Assembly (NCBI GenBank): GCA_963513935.1
Contig: OY740767.1
Coordinates: forward strand, 82,448,060-82,512,059
DNA from: Aphrophora alni
Taxonomy: Eukaryota > Arthropoda > Insecta > Hemiptera > Aphrophoridae
Length of the DNA stretch: 64,000 bases
Direction: 5' to 3'
In this document: one piece after another, positions 1 through 10,579 of the stretch
Layout of the letters: the number at the start of each line of letters is the position of its first letter
Position numbering within the stretch: position 1 is the first letter of the stretch
Notes under the pieces: model-generated
What the model was told of the DNA's origin: nothing
The model's database searches: none
The model's input: only the letters and a program-made list of their open reading frames with translations
Translations under genes and position numbers: made by a program

Positions 1-179
1 GAGACGGGAGTGGTTGGAGAGCTATAATACAAATGGCGGATCCGGAGAGACAAAATGGACGAAATTTAAGGTATCGAAAGAAGAAAGTTAAATTCAAAAA
101 TTCTACGAAGTGTAAGATGAAAGAATGGAGGCCCGAAGGGAAAGTAATATTTAAATGTGAAGGACTAAGGAGATATTAA
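1..179 (+). CDS. C-terminal end of the retropepsin ORF from an upstream LTR-element unit (partial)
   Basis: The first 179 bases carry the last part of the same reading frame that ends at 6861, and match 6683-6861 base for base as far as I can compare. The encoded tail is lysine- and arginine-rich and ends in a TAA at 177-179. It shows that the window opens inside a further copy of the retroelement, whose Gag and protease core lie to the left of base 1. No function is recognised for this basic tail; nucleic-acid binding is only a guess from its charge. Confidence 0.8.
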   Translation, partial: DGSGWRAIIQMADPERQNGRNLRYRKKKVKFKNSTKCKMKEWRPEGKVIFKCEGLRRY

Positions 180-1246
180 TAGAACGTAAGAAATTTCATA
201 AATAAATTGTATAAGTTGTAATGTTTAAAAGTTGTAATATGTAAAGGGTAGAAACGAGTGAGGTAAAAGGGAAATAACGGACTGTCAGCTGAATTAAAAG
301 AATGTAGCCTAGGTCAGTGAATAACAGGATAAAGCTTCAATATATTCCTAAGTGTACAAGGTCAGGAGCCTAGCGGTAACACGCATCTGCAAGCCGCACC
401 TGAATAAACAAAGTATAGACGAGGAGGTGAAGGGAAGAACCGGACGTCGATTAAACAAATATTGAACGACAACTTGTCAAGAAAATTAGCAGAGGGGTGA
501 TTGGAATGAATGGATGTTTAAATGTGTACTGTTTTGTTTTTTATTAATGAGAGATTTCGATAGATTAAATTTTTTCTTTTTAACTGCAAATAGGATACTC
601 ACCGTTGTAGTTACCAAGTATTTTATATATATATGTAGCCATAAGTTTAAACTCAACCAAAGCAGATAATTATAATCATATAAGACGAATTATTCCTTAT
701 ATAAATGTAATATGTTTTGTGTGTGATAATGTGTTTAGTTACAGCAAGGACGTTTAGATGAAACGGCTGTAATGGACTAGAAAGAACGATTAAACAAATT
801 TGTATGTATATCATAATAAATAACATGTGTTTTGAATATATAAATATTATACTATAATGAATAAAATGTGATTTGAGCATAAATATATGAAATGATGGAG
901 GAGAGGTTTTTTTTTTTTTTTAAATATAAATGTATATGTTTATGTATATTGCTAGGTTAAGATGTCAAATTTTATGATGATGATAAATGAAGATGAAATA
1001 TAGAGATGATTTTGAATAAGATGTTGTAAAATATATATGAAGATCAATGCAAAATAATACATTTTTGATATATATGTTAGTAATGTAAAATGATGAAAGA
1101 GTTAATGAAGATAACCATTAATAAATAGTTAATATGAAATGTAATATGTCGAAAAAGGGGTTTAATACTAAAATTTTAGTTTTTTAAAAAATGAAAAATA
1201 GGAATTTTTCATTTTAACCGAAAATTTTAGTTCAAAGGGGGGATTT
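180..1246 (+). other. Non-coding 3' internal region of the upstream LTR-element unit
   Basis: This stretch matches 6862-7930 with only a few differences, such as G/A near 293, a shorter T-run near 908 and G/T near 1009. It has no long open frame. In a complete element the RT, RNase H and integrase genes would be expected between the protease and this point, and none is seen. It ends in a purine-rich run just before the LTR. Confidence 0.75.
1234..1246 (+). other. Polypurine tract of the upstream unit
   Basis: A short A then G run (AAAGGGGGGATTT) sits directly before TGAGACGG, the inferred start of the LTR. A polypurine tract at this position primes plus-strand synthesis in LTR elements. The same sequence recurs at 7918-7930 before the second LTR, which supports the boundary. 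Confidence 0.65.
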
Positions 1247-3818
1247 TGAGACGGTTTGGAAAAAGCCAAACGTCTCAAGTCCATTTAAAACAAGTTAAAT
1301 TCCCGCGATAAACCTAGTAGATGAGAGACGAAGGGGGACGGTGACGTCACGCCAACAGGTGCTAGACACTGCATGTTGGATCGTGTACAAGTCGTTCTGT
1401 CTTGTTTCTTATTTTATTAAAATACTAAATTATTAAAATAAATTAATGTTCAGTAGAATCAACCGATTAAGAATATCGAAAAATAAATTTAAAAGCAATT
1501 AAAACAAAAAAGTTATTCAAGTTTTTATAGGGGCTCAAAAACCTAAAATTTGGAAAAAACTTAAATTCAAAATTCAAAAAACGTAGAGTCATAACTCAAA
1601 GGGGAACTAATAATAATCATAAATAAAAAATATGAATTAATAATAACTAACAGGTGAGAATGGACTTAGAAAGTCATTCTTGGGGAGTTTTTTGGAAATT
1701 TTGAGTTGAAGGGGGGATCATTTAAAAAATAATAATCAGTACTATTGTAGAGACCACAATAGGGCACAATAATAAGTACTTAGAATCAAATTTGAAAATA
1801 AAATAAGGGAGATATAATAATAACAAAACGTAAAACTTCAAAGCCCAAAAGCGGGTAAATAAAACGTTAAAAGGGTAAAGTAACGTGATAATTATATGTA
1901 TCTAGCCTGTAGAATTGTAACACACCAAAGCAGAAGTAATAATACATAATGGGGGGGTTTTTATGAACATAAACTCATACGACACAAATTTAAGGACTTC
2001 AAAGGCGAATAACTCAACAACCAAACGAGTTATGTAAAAAGTAAAAACATAGTATTTCGTCGTAGTAGAAGAGGAACAAGATTTCGTCAAAAGAATTTTG
2101 AGAAAGGACTTATCTCAAAATTTGAAAAGAGGAAAAATCAAGTTTAGGGAAAAGGGCGATAACTCGCGAACGAAGCGTAGTAGAGCGATGAATCAAGTTC
2201 CACAAGACCCACAAGATGGAAAGGAAGAAGAATCCGAAAGGAACTTTAAAATCGGTTCGAGCGTTCGAAAGTTACAGCGAGTTAAACGAAAAAACGTCAA
2301 AAGTAGAGATTTTCATGCAAAAACATGAAAAGTGGCGCGCGCATCTTCAAGCTGAGTCTAAAGTCGGAAACATCATACTGCCAACATGGATCAAAGATAA
2401 CGTTAAAGAAAAAATACTATAAATTATTAATTAAAAGGTGTTTTAATTAATAATTAAGGAAGAAAACTATTCATTAGTCAAGAAATAGGACTAATAAAAC
2501 ATATAGTGTAAATATTTCAGACCAAAAGGGCCTGAAAACACATAATATATGGAAAATACCTTTTTCCCAAAAAGGGAGAAAAATTGGCTCCAGAAAAGTG
2601 GATTAATTCCCACTGACAGGGAGACCGAGCTTTAATCGTCGAAAGACGGTTACTTTTGATTTGGAATCGACGCGAATAAGACGTTTCTTCTGCAACCGAC
2701 TGTGAGCTGAGAGGAAGATTCAACTGTCACTCTACTAATTGGACTTAGAATAATTTCAACTTTAATCGATCTTCAAGGCGACTTAGAAGAATTCGATACC
2801 AGCATTCAACTACATAGCAGCTTACAGACTCTGGATAGAAAACATCACATCACCATCATCCTAATAATACAACAAATTCCAAATCCAACTAGAACTTCTA
2901 TTAAAGTGTGAAGGTATCTTATAAATTAAGGAATAATTCGCAAATATTAACTTCTTTTCAAATATAACGTCATTAGGGGAATTATTACAAATTAAATTCA
3001 TTTTAAACCTCTGCTTTGGTGTTGATAATAATTAATAATTTAAATACGACTTTTTCAGTACAGGAAAAACTGTTTGTGGTTCTGTCTGGAAAGTCAAGCG
3101 CTTTTATTTTGTTTAATATATAGGTAATATTACATTAATTAATGTTGTTAAATAAATAGTTGTGTTATTGTTCAATTAAATTGTTTTGTGTGATTAAAAA
3201 AGTTTTGAATATAAAATTTTTCTGTGCAAAAGAGGAAATAATATACAAATAATTCATTTCTAAATTTTGTTGTGTTTTTAATATAAATCCATTCTGTGTA
3301 TGCTATTAACTTTGTTTTAACATAAATTTTATATATATGTGCTCTGGTAATATAATTTGAAAATTTTAATAGTTATCATCAGAACTTAAGAGCCGATTTC
3401 TCCCAAAAGGCACGACCTTGGAGAGAGAGAGAGTTAATCTTAAAAGAGTTAAATAATCGAGCATTGAGATAAAATTCAGGGAATTTTGCGTTAATTAAAA
3501 TTTAGTAAGTTTATGAGGACAAGCTCATACTTATTAGAGCCAAGAGTTGCAAAATCTTTGATTTAAAAAAGTAAAAGTGAGCATCTTGGCCTTGCCCGCG
3601 CCTGCTCTGAAAAGAAAGGTGGTTCGCCCAGTCGGTGGTGATCGTACAGCGAGTTTAAGAGTTCGTGATAATAGTGTTCCAAAAAAGGGAACAAGAATCT
3701 TAAATTCGCGTCGAAGTCGCACAGACTAGCAGCGTGGCAAGTGGCGGCCCAACGTGGGGCAAGAAGAACCCTACTCGAACTCACCACTAACACGAAAGGA
3801 GAGAAGCGCAGCGCGGCA
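1247..3818 (+). mobile_element. Long terminal repeat, left copy (about 2.57 kb)
   Basis: Bases 1247-3818 match 7931-10502 with only three substitutions that I spotted (near 1648, 3371 and 3814). The repeat follows a polypurine tract, starts TGAGACGG and is followed two bases later by a tRNA-lysine-like primer site, so it behaves as an LTR. It is long for an LTR. Its small open frames show no recognisable domain and are not called as genes. The first 31 bases form an imperfect hairpin. Because it also follows an internal 3' end on its left, it is shared between two units of a tandem array. Confidence 0.75.
3743..3761 (+). other. Primer-binding-site-like sequence inside the LTR end
   Basis: TGGCGGCCCAACGTGGGGC differs by one extra G from the complement of the 3' end of tRNA-Lys, the standard primer site of many retroelements. 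It lies about 78 bases before the site at the actual repeat edge and is also present in the right LTR at 10427-10445, so it is now inside the repeated sequence. Confidence 0.55.
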
Positions 3819-3820
3819 AG

Positions 3821-3841
3821 TGGCGCCCAATAGCGTGGAGC
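3821..3841 (+). other. Primer binding site (tRNA-Lys type, imperfect)
   Basis: TGGCGCCCAATAGCGTGGAGC begins two bases after the LTR ends. Its first ten bases match the complement of the tRNA-Lys 3' end; the rest matches if a TAG insertion is allowed, with one further A/G difference. It is present only at the left LTR, as expected for a primer site: the right LTR runs into (CA)n instead. Confidence 0.6.
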
Positions 3842-4090
3842 ACGAAAAAGCAAAGTTTTGGAACAAATTTTCAAAATTTTGAATTTTTTAGTGTTTCATA
3901 CGAACGAGAATATCTTAAGTTCTGATATAATTTATATGTACATGTGTGTTAGTAATAAGTTGTGCTGGTAATTACAACGACAAATATACTAAATTGCAAG
4001 AATAATAATAATTAAAAGTAGAGTCCAAATTAAACCGAAATTTAAATTTTTTAACTAATCAAATAAATCAAGTGAATAAGTGAAGTGAAA

Positions 4091-5599
4091 ATGGGACCAG
4101 CGAAAGATCCAGCAAAACCGGAAGGTTCAAAAGAACAGGAAACGGAGATGCAGAAAATGGTGAGGTACCTGAACCAAATGGAGGATAGAAGGAAGCAAGA
4201 GAGAGAACAGGACAAAGCAGAACAACAGAGAAAAGAAAAGGAGAAGGAAGACGAGGACAAATTAAGAAGATTGGAAGAAAGAATCGAGAGAAACCAGGAG
4301 AAAGAAGAGATGGAGGCCAAGCGGAGACAGGAGAAGGAGGAGATGGAGGCCAAATGGAGCAAGAGAGATGAAGAATTGGAAAACAAAAGGAAGCAAGAGA
4401 AGGAGGATATGGAAGCCAAATGGATCCAAGTGGAGGTATTGCGGAAACAGGAAAAAGAAGAAATGGAAGCCAAAAGGAAGCAAGAAAAGTTGGAGATGGA
4501 AGCCAAGCAGAAACAGGAGAGGGAAGAAATGGAAGCAAGATGGAAGCAGGAGAGAGAAGAGAGGATGAAGAGAGAGGAAGAAATGGAGACAAAACGGATC
4601 CAAAGAGAAGAAGCTCGAAAACAGGAAATAGGGAAATATATGGAGGAAATTAAGGAATCGATAGATAGTAATATGGCCGAAAATACGAGGCGAATAGAAA
4701 CTTGTGAAGAAAAAGTGGAAGAGTGCGTAGGGGAAATTAAAAAAATGACGGACAGTTTAAAGGAACAGGGAAAGTCGACTATAGAAATTGGGGAGAAAGT
4801 TAAAAAATTAGAAGTTAAAATTAGGGAAGTTGCCAAAATTAAAGAAACCGGTGGTAATGCTAAAAATATAATTTATTTAGATAGGGCAAATTTAGAGTCA
4901 AAAACTATAGAATTTTGGGGAAATTCAAGAGATAATCCTGTGCAATTTTTGAAACAAATTGAGGAGGTATTCCAAGAAATAAATCCCGTCATGGAAGAAA
5001 GTGATAAATTGAAAGTAGTGGAGAAAAAATTGAAAGGAGCTGCCATGGAGTGGTGGGAAATAATCAAGCGAGATACAGAAGAATATAGCCAGTTTAAATT
5101 GTTATTTTTAGAGCATTATTGTGGTTATCAAACGCAACAAGTAGTTAGGAATCAGATAGAAAACCATAGATATAATCCTAACGGAAATATGAGTAGGGTT
5201 GATTATTTTTGTAAAATGGTGCGAAAGGCCGAATATTTGGAACCCAAAATTCCGGAAGAGTTCCTTATATACCAACTAATGAGGCATTTCGACCAAAAAG
5301 TTCAATTAGCGTGTATTGGTAGGGCTAGTGAGCATTTGGAGGACGCTATCAAGTTTTTGAGGACCATTGAAAACGTAGACGGAATGACGAGAGAAGTTCG
5401 CCGACCAGATAGTTTCGAAAGGAGGGACGGACCACAAAGAGATCAAAATTACAGGCAAAGGAATCAAGACTACTCAAAACCATCCCAAAACCCTAACCCT
5501 CGATCCTATGGTCAAACCCAGAATAAACCTCAACCACAGATACCTCAAAACCCTGGTCCTTCAAACCAAAAATTCCCGCCCAAGGTCACAAAAAACTAA
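4091..5599 (+). CDS. Gag-like polyprotein of the LTR retroelement
   Basis: The open frame of about 502 residues is read from the first ATG (4091); an upstream in-frame GTG at 4085 is not needed. Residues about 25-185 are extremely rich in E, K, R and Q with repeated units like KQEKEEMEAK, predicting a long coiled coil. About residues 260-430 resemble the capsid-type region of Ty3/gypsy-like Gags, with the WGNSRDNP, WW, FLEHY and YF-x-KM features and a helical pattern. The C-terminal 60 residues are rich in P, Q, N and R and could bind RNA, but I see no CCHC zinc knuckle. Its role would be particle assembly. It is intact, downstream of the LTR and primer site, and followed by the protease ORF 158 bases later (counting to that ORF's ATG) in another frame. 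Confidence 0.8.
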   Translation: MGPAKDPAKPEGSKEQETEMQKMVRYLNQMEDRRKQEREQDKAEQQRKEKEKEDEDKLRRLEERIERNQEKEEMEAKRRQEKEEMEAKWSKRDEELENKRKQEKEDMEAKWIQVEVLRKQEKEEMEAKRKQEKLEMEAKQKQEREEMEARWKQEREERMKREEEMETKRIQREEARKQEIGKYMEEIKESIDSNMAENTRRIETCEEKVEECVGEIKKMTDSLKEQGKSTIEIGEKVKKLEVKIREVAKIKETGGNAKNIIYLDRANLESKTIEFWGNSRDNPVQFLKQIEEVFQEINPVMEESDKLKVVEKKLKGAAMEWWEIIKRDTEEYSQFKLLFLEHYCGYQTQQVVRNQIENHRYNPNGNMSRVDYFCKMVRKAEYLEPKIPEEFLIYQLMRHFDQKVQLACIGRASEHLEDAIKFLRTIENVDGMTREVRRPDSFERRDGPQRDQNYRQRNQDYSKPSQNPNPRSYGQTQNKPQPQIPQNPGPSNQKFPPKVTKN

Positions 5600-5757
5600 A
5601 ATACGAGATCTCAAGGCAAAATTTTTGGCAGAAAAAGGATAATACAAACGGAATTGAGATCGACGATAAAACCAAATTTAGCAAACATAAAAGGGGGGAT
5701 CTGAAAATAAATAAAATCAAATTGGGGATTTTAAACACAGAAATTAAGAAAGATTTA

Positions 5758-6861
5758 ATGGAGGAAAGAGATAATAAAATTTTAAATAGTGAAGTTTACG
5801 AAAAATGTCCGGAAATAGGGATAGAAATCGAAAATATAAAAGTAAATATGTCCATTGACACTGGAGCTCAAATGTCCTGTGTTCAAGAGGATTTTTATAA
5901 ACATGTGCTTAAAAGTAGGAACGATAAAATCATGGAATTACCAGTTGTAAATACGGAAATGGTGACAGCGATAAAAAGCCAACGACAGAAGATTAAATTA
6001 CAGGCATTATTGGAGATTAGAATAAATAACCAATCAATAAGAGGGGTATTTATGGTGGTACCAAAGCTGGAAAGCAAAATAATAATGGGTTGTGATTTAA
6101 TGTGCAAATATCGAAGTCGAATTAATATGGAAAAGGGTTTCCTACAACTGGTAAAGGAAAATGAATTTATTGTTGTAGATTTTCTTAAAGAGAATGGGAG
6201 TTTAAGATTGAGCAATAGAGACGCGCTGACCGAACATCAAAATGGCGGCGAAACCGGTAAAATGGTAGAGTCGTCAACAGCGAATAATGGAGGCTCAAAT
6301 TCGCACAAGCGAGCAAAAGGGGCTTGTGTGTTGGCCGTTAAAATGCCTACGGACCTAAAACAAAAAGCAAAGGACGTGTCTAGACCGAGTAGTGACAAAT
6401 CAGAAAGTGGTCAAAAGCGAGGAAGCAAGTTAAGTGCAAGGAAGGAATCGGCGAAGAGGAAAAATGCAAATTTTAACAATGATGAAGTGCTGTTAAAAGC
6501 GTGGGATAAAGGTAACCAAGTAATTAATAAAGATGAAGGGCTGAAAGGAGCGGAGAATAAAGGAAATAAAAATGTGCCAAAGGCAATAATCGACGAAAAT
6601 AATAAAATAATAAAATACGACGAAAATTTGCAAAATAACTCTGAAAACGATTCGGAACTTACACAAGACAGATTCGACGCCAGAGACGGGAGTGGTTGGA
6701 GAGCTATAATACAAATGGCGGATCCGGAGAGACAAAATGGACGAAATTTAAGGTATCGAAAGAAGAAAGTTAAATTCAAAAATTCTACGAAGTGTAAGAT
6801 GAAAGAATGGAGGCCCGAAGGGAAAGTAATATTTAAATGTGAAGGACTAAGGAGATATTAA
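5758..6861 (+). CDS. Retropepsin-like aspartic protease ORF of the LTR retroelement
   Basis: The frame opens at a TTG (5722), but the first ATG is at 5758, giving about 367 residues. The catalytic DTGA triad with the hydrophobic lead-in (MSIDTGAQMSC) lies near residue 37, and the second conserved block IIMGCDLM follows about 85 residues later, as in retroviral-type proteases, which act as dimers to cleave Gag. The C-terminal 200 residues are a basic, asparagine- and lysine-rich tail with no domain I know. In normal elements the reading would continue into RT, RNase H and integrase; here it stops at 6861 with none. The frame differs from gag, so expression would need a frameshift, splicing or reinitiation. 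Confidence 0.75.
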   Translation: MEERDNKILNSEVYEKCPEIGIEIENIKVNMSIDTGAQMSCVQEDFYKHVLKSRNDKIMELPVVNTEMVTAIKSQRQKIKLQALLEIRINNQSIRGVFMVVPKLESKIIMGCDLMCKYRSRINMEKGFLQLVKENEFIVVDFLKENGSLRLSNRDALTEHQNGGETGKMVESSTANNGGSNSHKRAKGACVLAVKMPTDLKQKAKDVSRPSSDKSESGQKRGSKLSARKESAKRKNANFNNDEVLLKAWDKGNQVINKDEGLKGAENKGNKNVPKAIIDENNKIIKYDENLQNNSENDSELTQDRFDARDGSGWRAIIQMADPERQNGRNLRYRKKKVKFKNSTKCKMKEWRPEGKVIFKCEGLRRY

Positions 6862-7917
6862 TAGAACGTAAGAAATTTCATAAATAAATTGTATAAGTTG
6901 TAATGTTTAAAAGTTGTAATATGTAAAGGGTAGAAACGAGTGAGGTAAAAGGGAAATAACGGACTGTCAGCTAAATTAAAAGAATGTAGCCTAGGTCAGT
7001 GAATAACAGGATAAAGCTTCAATATATTCCTAAGTGTACAAGGTCAGGAGCCTAGCGGTAACACGCATCTGCAAGCCGCACCTGAATAAACAAAGTATAG
7101 ACGAGGAGGTGAAGGGAAGAACCGGACGTCGATTAAACAAATATTGAACGACAACTTGTCAAGAAAATTAGCAGAGGGGTGATTGGAATGAATGGATGTT
7201 TAAATGTGTACTGTTTTGTTTTTTATTAATGAGAGATTTCGATAGATTAAATTTTTTCTTTTTAACTGCAAATAGGATACTCACCGTTGTAGTTACCAAG
7301 TATTTTATATATATATGTAGCCATAAGTTTAAACTCAACCAAAGCAGATAATTATAATCATATAAGACGAATTATTCCTTATATAAATGTAATATGTTTT
7401 GTGTGTGATAATGTGTTTAGTTACAGCAAGGACGTTTAGATGAAACGGCTGTAATGGACTAGAAAGAACGATTAAACAAATTTGTATGTATATCATAATA
7501 AATAACATGTGTTTTGAATATATAAATATTATACTATAATGAATAAAATGTGATTTGAGCATAAATATATGAAATGATGGAGGAGAGGTTTTTTTTTTTT
7601 TTTTTAAATATAAATGTATATGTTTATGTATATTGCTAGGTTAAGATGTCAAATTTTATGATGATGATAAATGAAGATGAAATATAGAGATTATTTTGAA
7701 TAAGATGTTGTAAAATATATATGAAGATCAATGCAAAATAATACATTTTTGATATATATGTTAGTAATGTAAAATGATGAAAGAGTTAATGAAGATAACC
7801 ATTAATAAATAGTTAATATGAAATGTAATATGTCGAAAAAGGGGTTTAATACTAAAATTTTAGTTTTTTAAAAAATGAAAAATAGGAATTTTTCATTTTA
7901 ACCGAAAATTTTAGTTC
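6862..7917 (+). other. Non-coding 3' internal region of the LTR element
   Basis: About 1.06 kb between the protease ORF and the polypurine tract, with no long open frame and no pol remnant that I can recognise in any frame. It is almost identical to 180-1233. The space where pol belongs is therefore absent rather than decayed. Confidence 0.7.
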
Positions 7918-7930
7918 AAAGGGGGGATTT
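7918..7930 (+). other. Polypurine tract
   Basis: The same AAAGGGGGGATTT run as at 1234-1246, placed directly before the right LTR. Confidence 0.65.
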
Positions 7931-10501
7931 TGAGACGGTTTGGAAAAAGCCAAACGTCTCAAGTCCATTTAAAACAAGTTAAATTCCCGCGATAAACCTA
8001 GTAGATGAGAGACGAAGGGGGACGGTGACGTCACGCCAACAGGTGCTAGACACTGCATGTTGGATCGTGTACAAGTCGTTCTGTCTTGTTTCTTATTTTA
8101 TTAAAATACTAAATTATTAAAATAAATTAATGTTCAGTAGAATCAACCGATTAAGAATATCGAAAAATAAATTTAAAAGCAATTAAAACAAAAAAGTTAT
8201 TCAAGTTTTTATAGGGGCTCAAAAACCTAAAATTTGGAAAAAACTTAAATTCAAAATTCAAAAAACGTAGAGTCATAACTCAAAGGGGAACTAATAATAA
8301 TCATAAATAAAAAATATGAATTAATAATAACTTACAGGTGAGAATGGACTTAGAAAGTCATTCTTGGGGAGTTTTTTGGAAATTTTGAGTTGAAGGGGGG
8401 ATCATTTAAAAAATAATAATCAGTACTATTGTAGAGACCACAATAGGGCACAATAATAAGTACTTAGAATCAAATTTGAAAATAAAATAAGGGAGATATA
8501 ATAATAACAAAACGTAAAACTTCAAAGCCCAAAAGCGGGTAAATAAAACGTTAAAAGGGTAAAGTAACGTGATAATTATATGTATCTAGCCTGTAGAATT
8601 GTAACACACCAAAGCAGAAGTAATAATACATAATGGGGGGGTTTTTATGAACATAAACTCATACGACACAAATTTAAGGACTTCAAAGGCGAATAACTCA
8701 ACAACCAAACGAGTTATGTAAAAAGTAAAAACATAGTATTTCGTCGTAGTAGAAGAGGAACAAGATTTCGTCAAAAGAATTTTGAGAAAGGACTTATCTC
8801 AAAATTTGAAAAGAGGAAAAATCAAGTTTAGGGAAAAGGGCGATAACTCGCGAACGAAGCGTAGTAGAGCGATGAATCAAGTTCCACAAGACCCACAAGA
8901 TGGAAAGGAAGAAGAATCCGAAAGGAACTTTAAAATCGGTTCGAGCGTTCGAAAGTTACAGCGAGTTAAACGAAAAAACGTCAAAAGTAGAGATTTTCAT
9001 GCAAAAACATGAAAAGTGGCGCGCGCATCTTCAAGCTGAGTCTAAAGTCGGAAACATCATACTGCCAACATGGATCAAAGATAACGTTAAAGAAAAAATA
9101 CTATAAATTATTAATTAAAAGGTGTTTTAATTAATAATTAAGGAAGAAAACTATTCATTAGTCAAGAAATAGGACTAATAAAACATATAGTGTAAATATT
9201 TCAGACCAAAAGGGCCTGAAAACACATAATATATGGAAAATACCTTTTTCCCAAAAAGGGAGAAAAATTGGCTCCAGAAAAGTGGATTAATTCCCACTGA
9301 CAGGGAGACCGAGCTTTAATCGTCGAAAGACGGTTACTTTTGATTTGGAATCGACGCGAATAAGACGTTTCTTCTGCAACCGACTGTGAGCTGAGAGGAA
9401 GATTCAACTGTCACTCTACTAATTGGACTTAGAATAATTTCAACTTTAATCGATCTTCAAGGCGACTTAGAAGAATTCGATACCAGCATTCAACTACATA
9501 GCAGCTTACAGACTCTGGATAGAAAACATCACATCACCATCATCCTAATAATACAACAAATTCCAAATCCAACTAGAACTTCTATTAAAGTGTGAAGGTA
9601 TCTTATAAATTAAGGAATAATTCGCAAATATTAACTTCTTTTCAAATATAACGTCATTAGGGGAATTATTACAAATTAAATTCATTTTAAACCTCTGCTT
9701 TGGTGTTGATAATAATTAATAATTTAAATACGACTTTTTCAGTACAGGAAAAACTGTTTGTGGTTCTGTCTGGAAAGTCAAGCGCTTTTATTTTGTTTAA
9801 TATATAGGTAATATTACATTAATTAATGTTGTTAAATAAATAGTTGTGTTATTGTTCAATTAAATTGTTTTGTGTGATTAAAAAAGTTTTGAATATAAAA
9901 TTTTTCTGTGCAAAAGAGGAAATAATATACAAATAATTCATTTCTAAATTTTGTTGTGTTTTTAATATAAATCCATTCTGTGTATGCTATTAACTTTGTT
10001 TTAACATAAATTTTATATATATGTGCTCTGGTAATATAATTTGAAAATTTTAAAAGTTATCATCAGAACTTAAGAGCCGATTTCTCCCAAAAGGCACGAC
10101 CTTGGAGAGAGAGAGAGTTAATCTTAAAAGAGTTAAATAATCGAGCATTGAGATAAAATTCAGGGAATTTTGCGTTAATTAAAATTTAGTAAGTTTATGA
10201 GGACAAGCTCATACTTATTAGAGCCAAGAGTTGCAAAATCTTTGATTTAAAAAAGTAAAAGTGAGCATCTTGGCCTTGCCCGCGCCTGCTCTGAAAAGAA
10301 AGGTGGTTCGCCCAGTCGGTGGTGATCGTACAGCGAGTTTAAGAGTTCGTGATAATAGTGTTCCAAAAAAGGGAACAAGAATCTTAAATTCGCGTCGAAG
10401 TCGCACAGACTAGCAGCGTGGCAAGTGGCGGCCCAACGTGGGGCAAGAAGAACCCTACTCGAACTCACCACTAACACGAAAGGAGAGAAGCGCAGCGTGG
10501 C

Positions 10502-10502
<1 letters not shown>
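7931..10502 (+). mobile_element. Long terminal repeat, right copy
   Basis: Matches 1247-3818 at an offset of 6684 bases. The match ends at 10502/10503, where the sequence passes directly into a (CA)n run instead of a primer site, so this is the right-hand edge of the array. The left flank of the array is outside the window, so no target-site duplication can be tested. Confidence 0.75.

Positions 10503-10577
<75 letters not shown>
10503..10577. repeat. (CA)n microsatellite at the LTR edge
   Basis: About 37 CA units start at the exact base where the two LTR copies stop matching. Either the element inserted into a CA run or the run expanded from its terminal CAACA. Confidence 0.95.

Positions 10578-10579
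<2 letters not shown>

Noticed and set aside
2098..2422. Small basic open frames inside the LTRs (also at 8782-9106)
   Set aside because: Short, one lacks an ATG, overlapping each other, no domain; repeated only because the LTR is repeated.
4051..4836. Antisense open frame of 261 residues opposite gag
   Set aside because: It mirrors the E/K-rich coiled-coil repeats as S/F/L-rich sequence; a shadow of gag with no domain.
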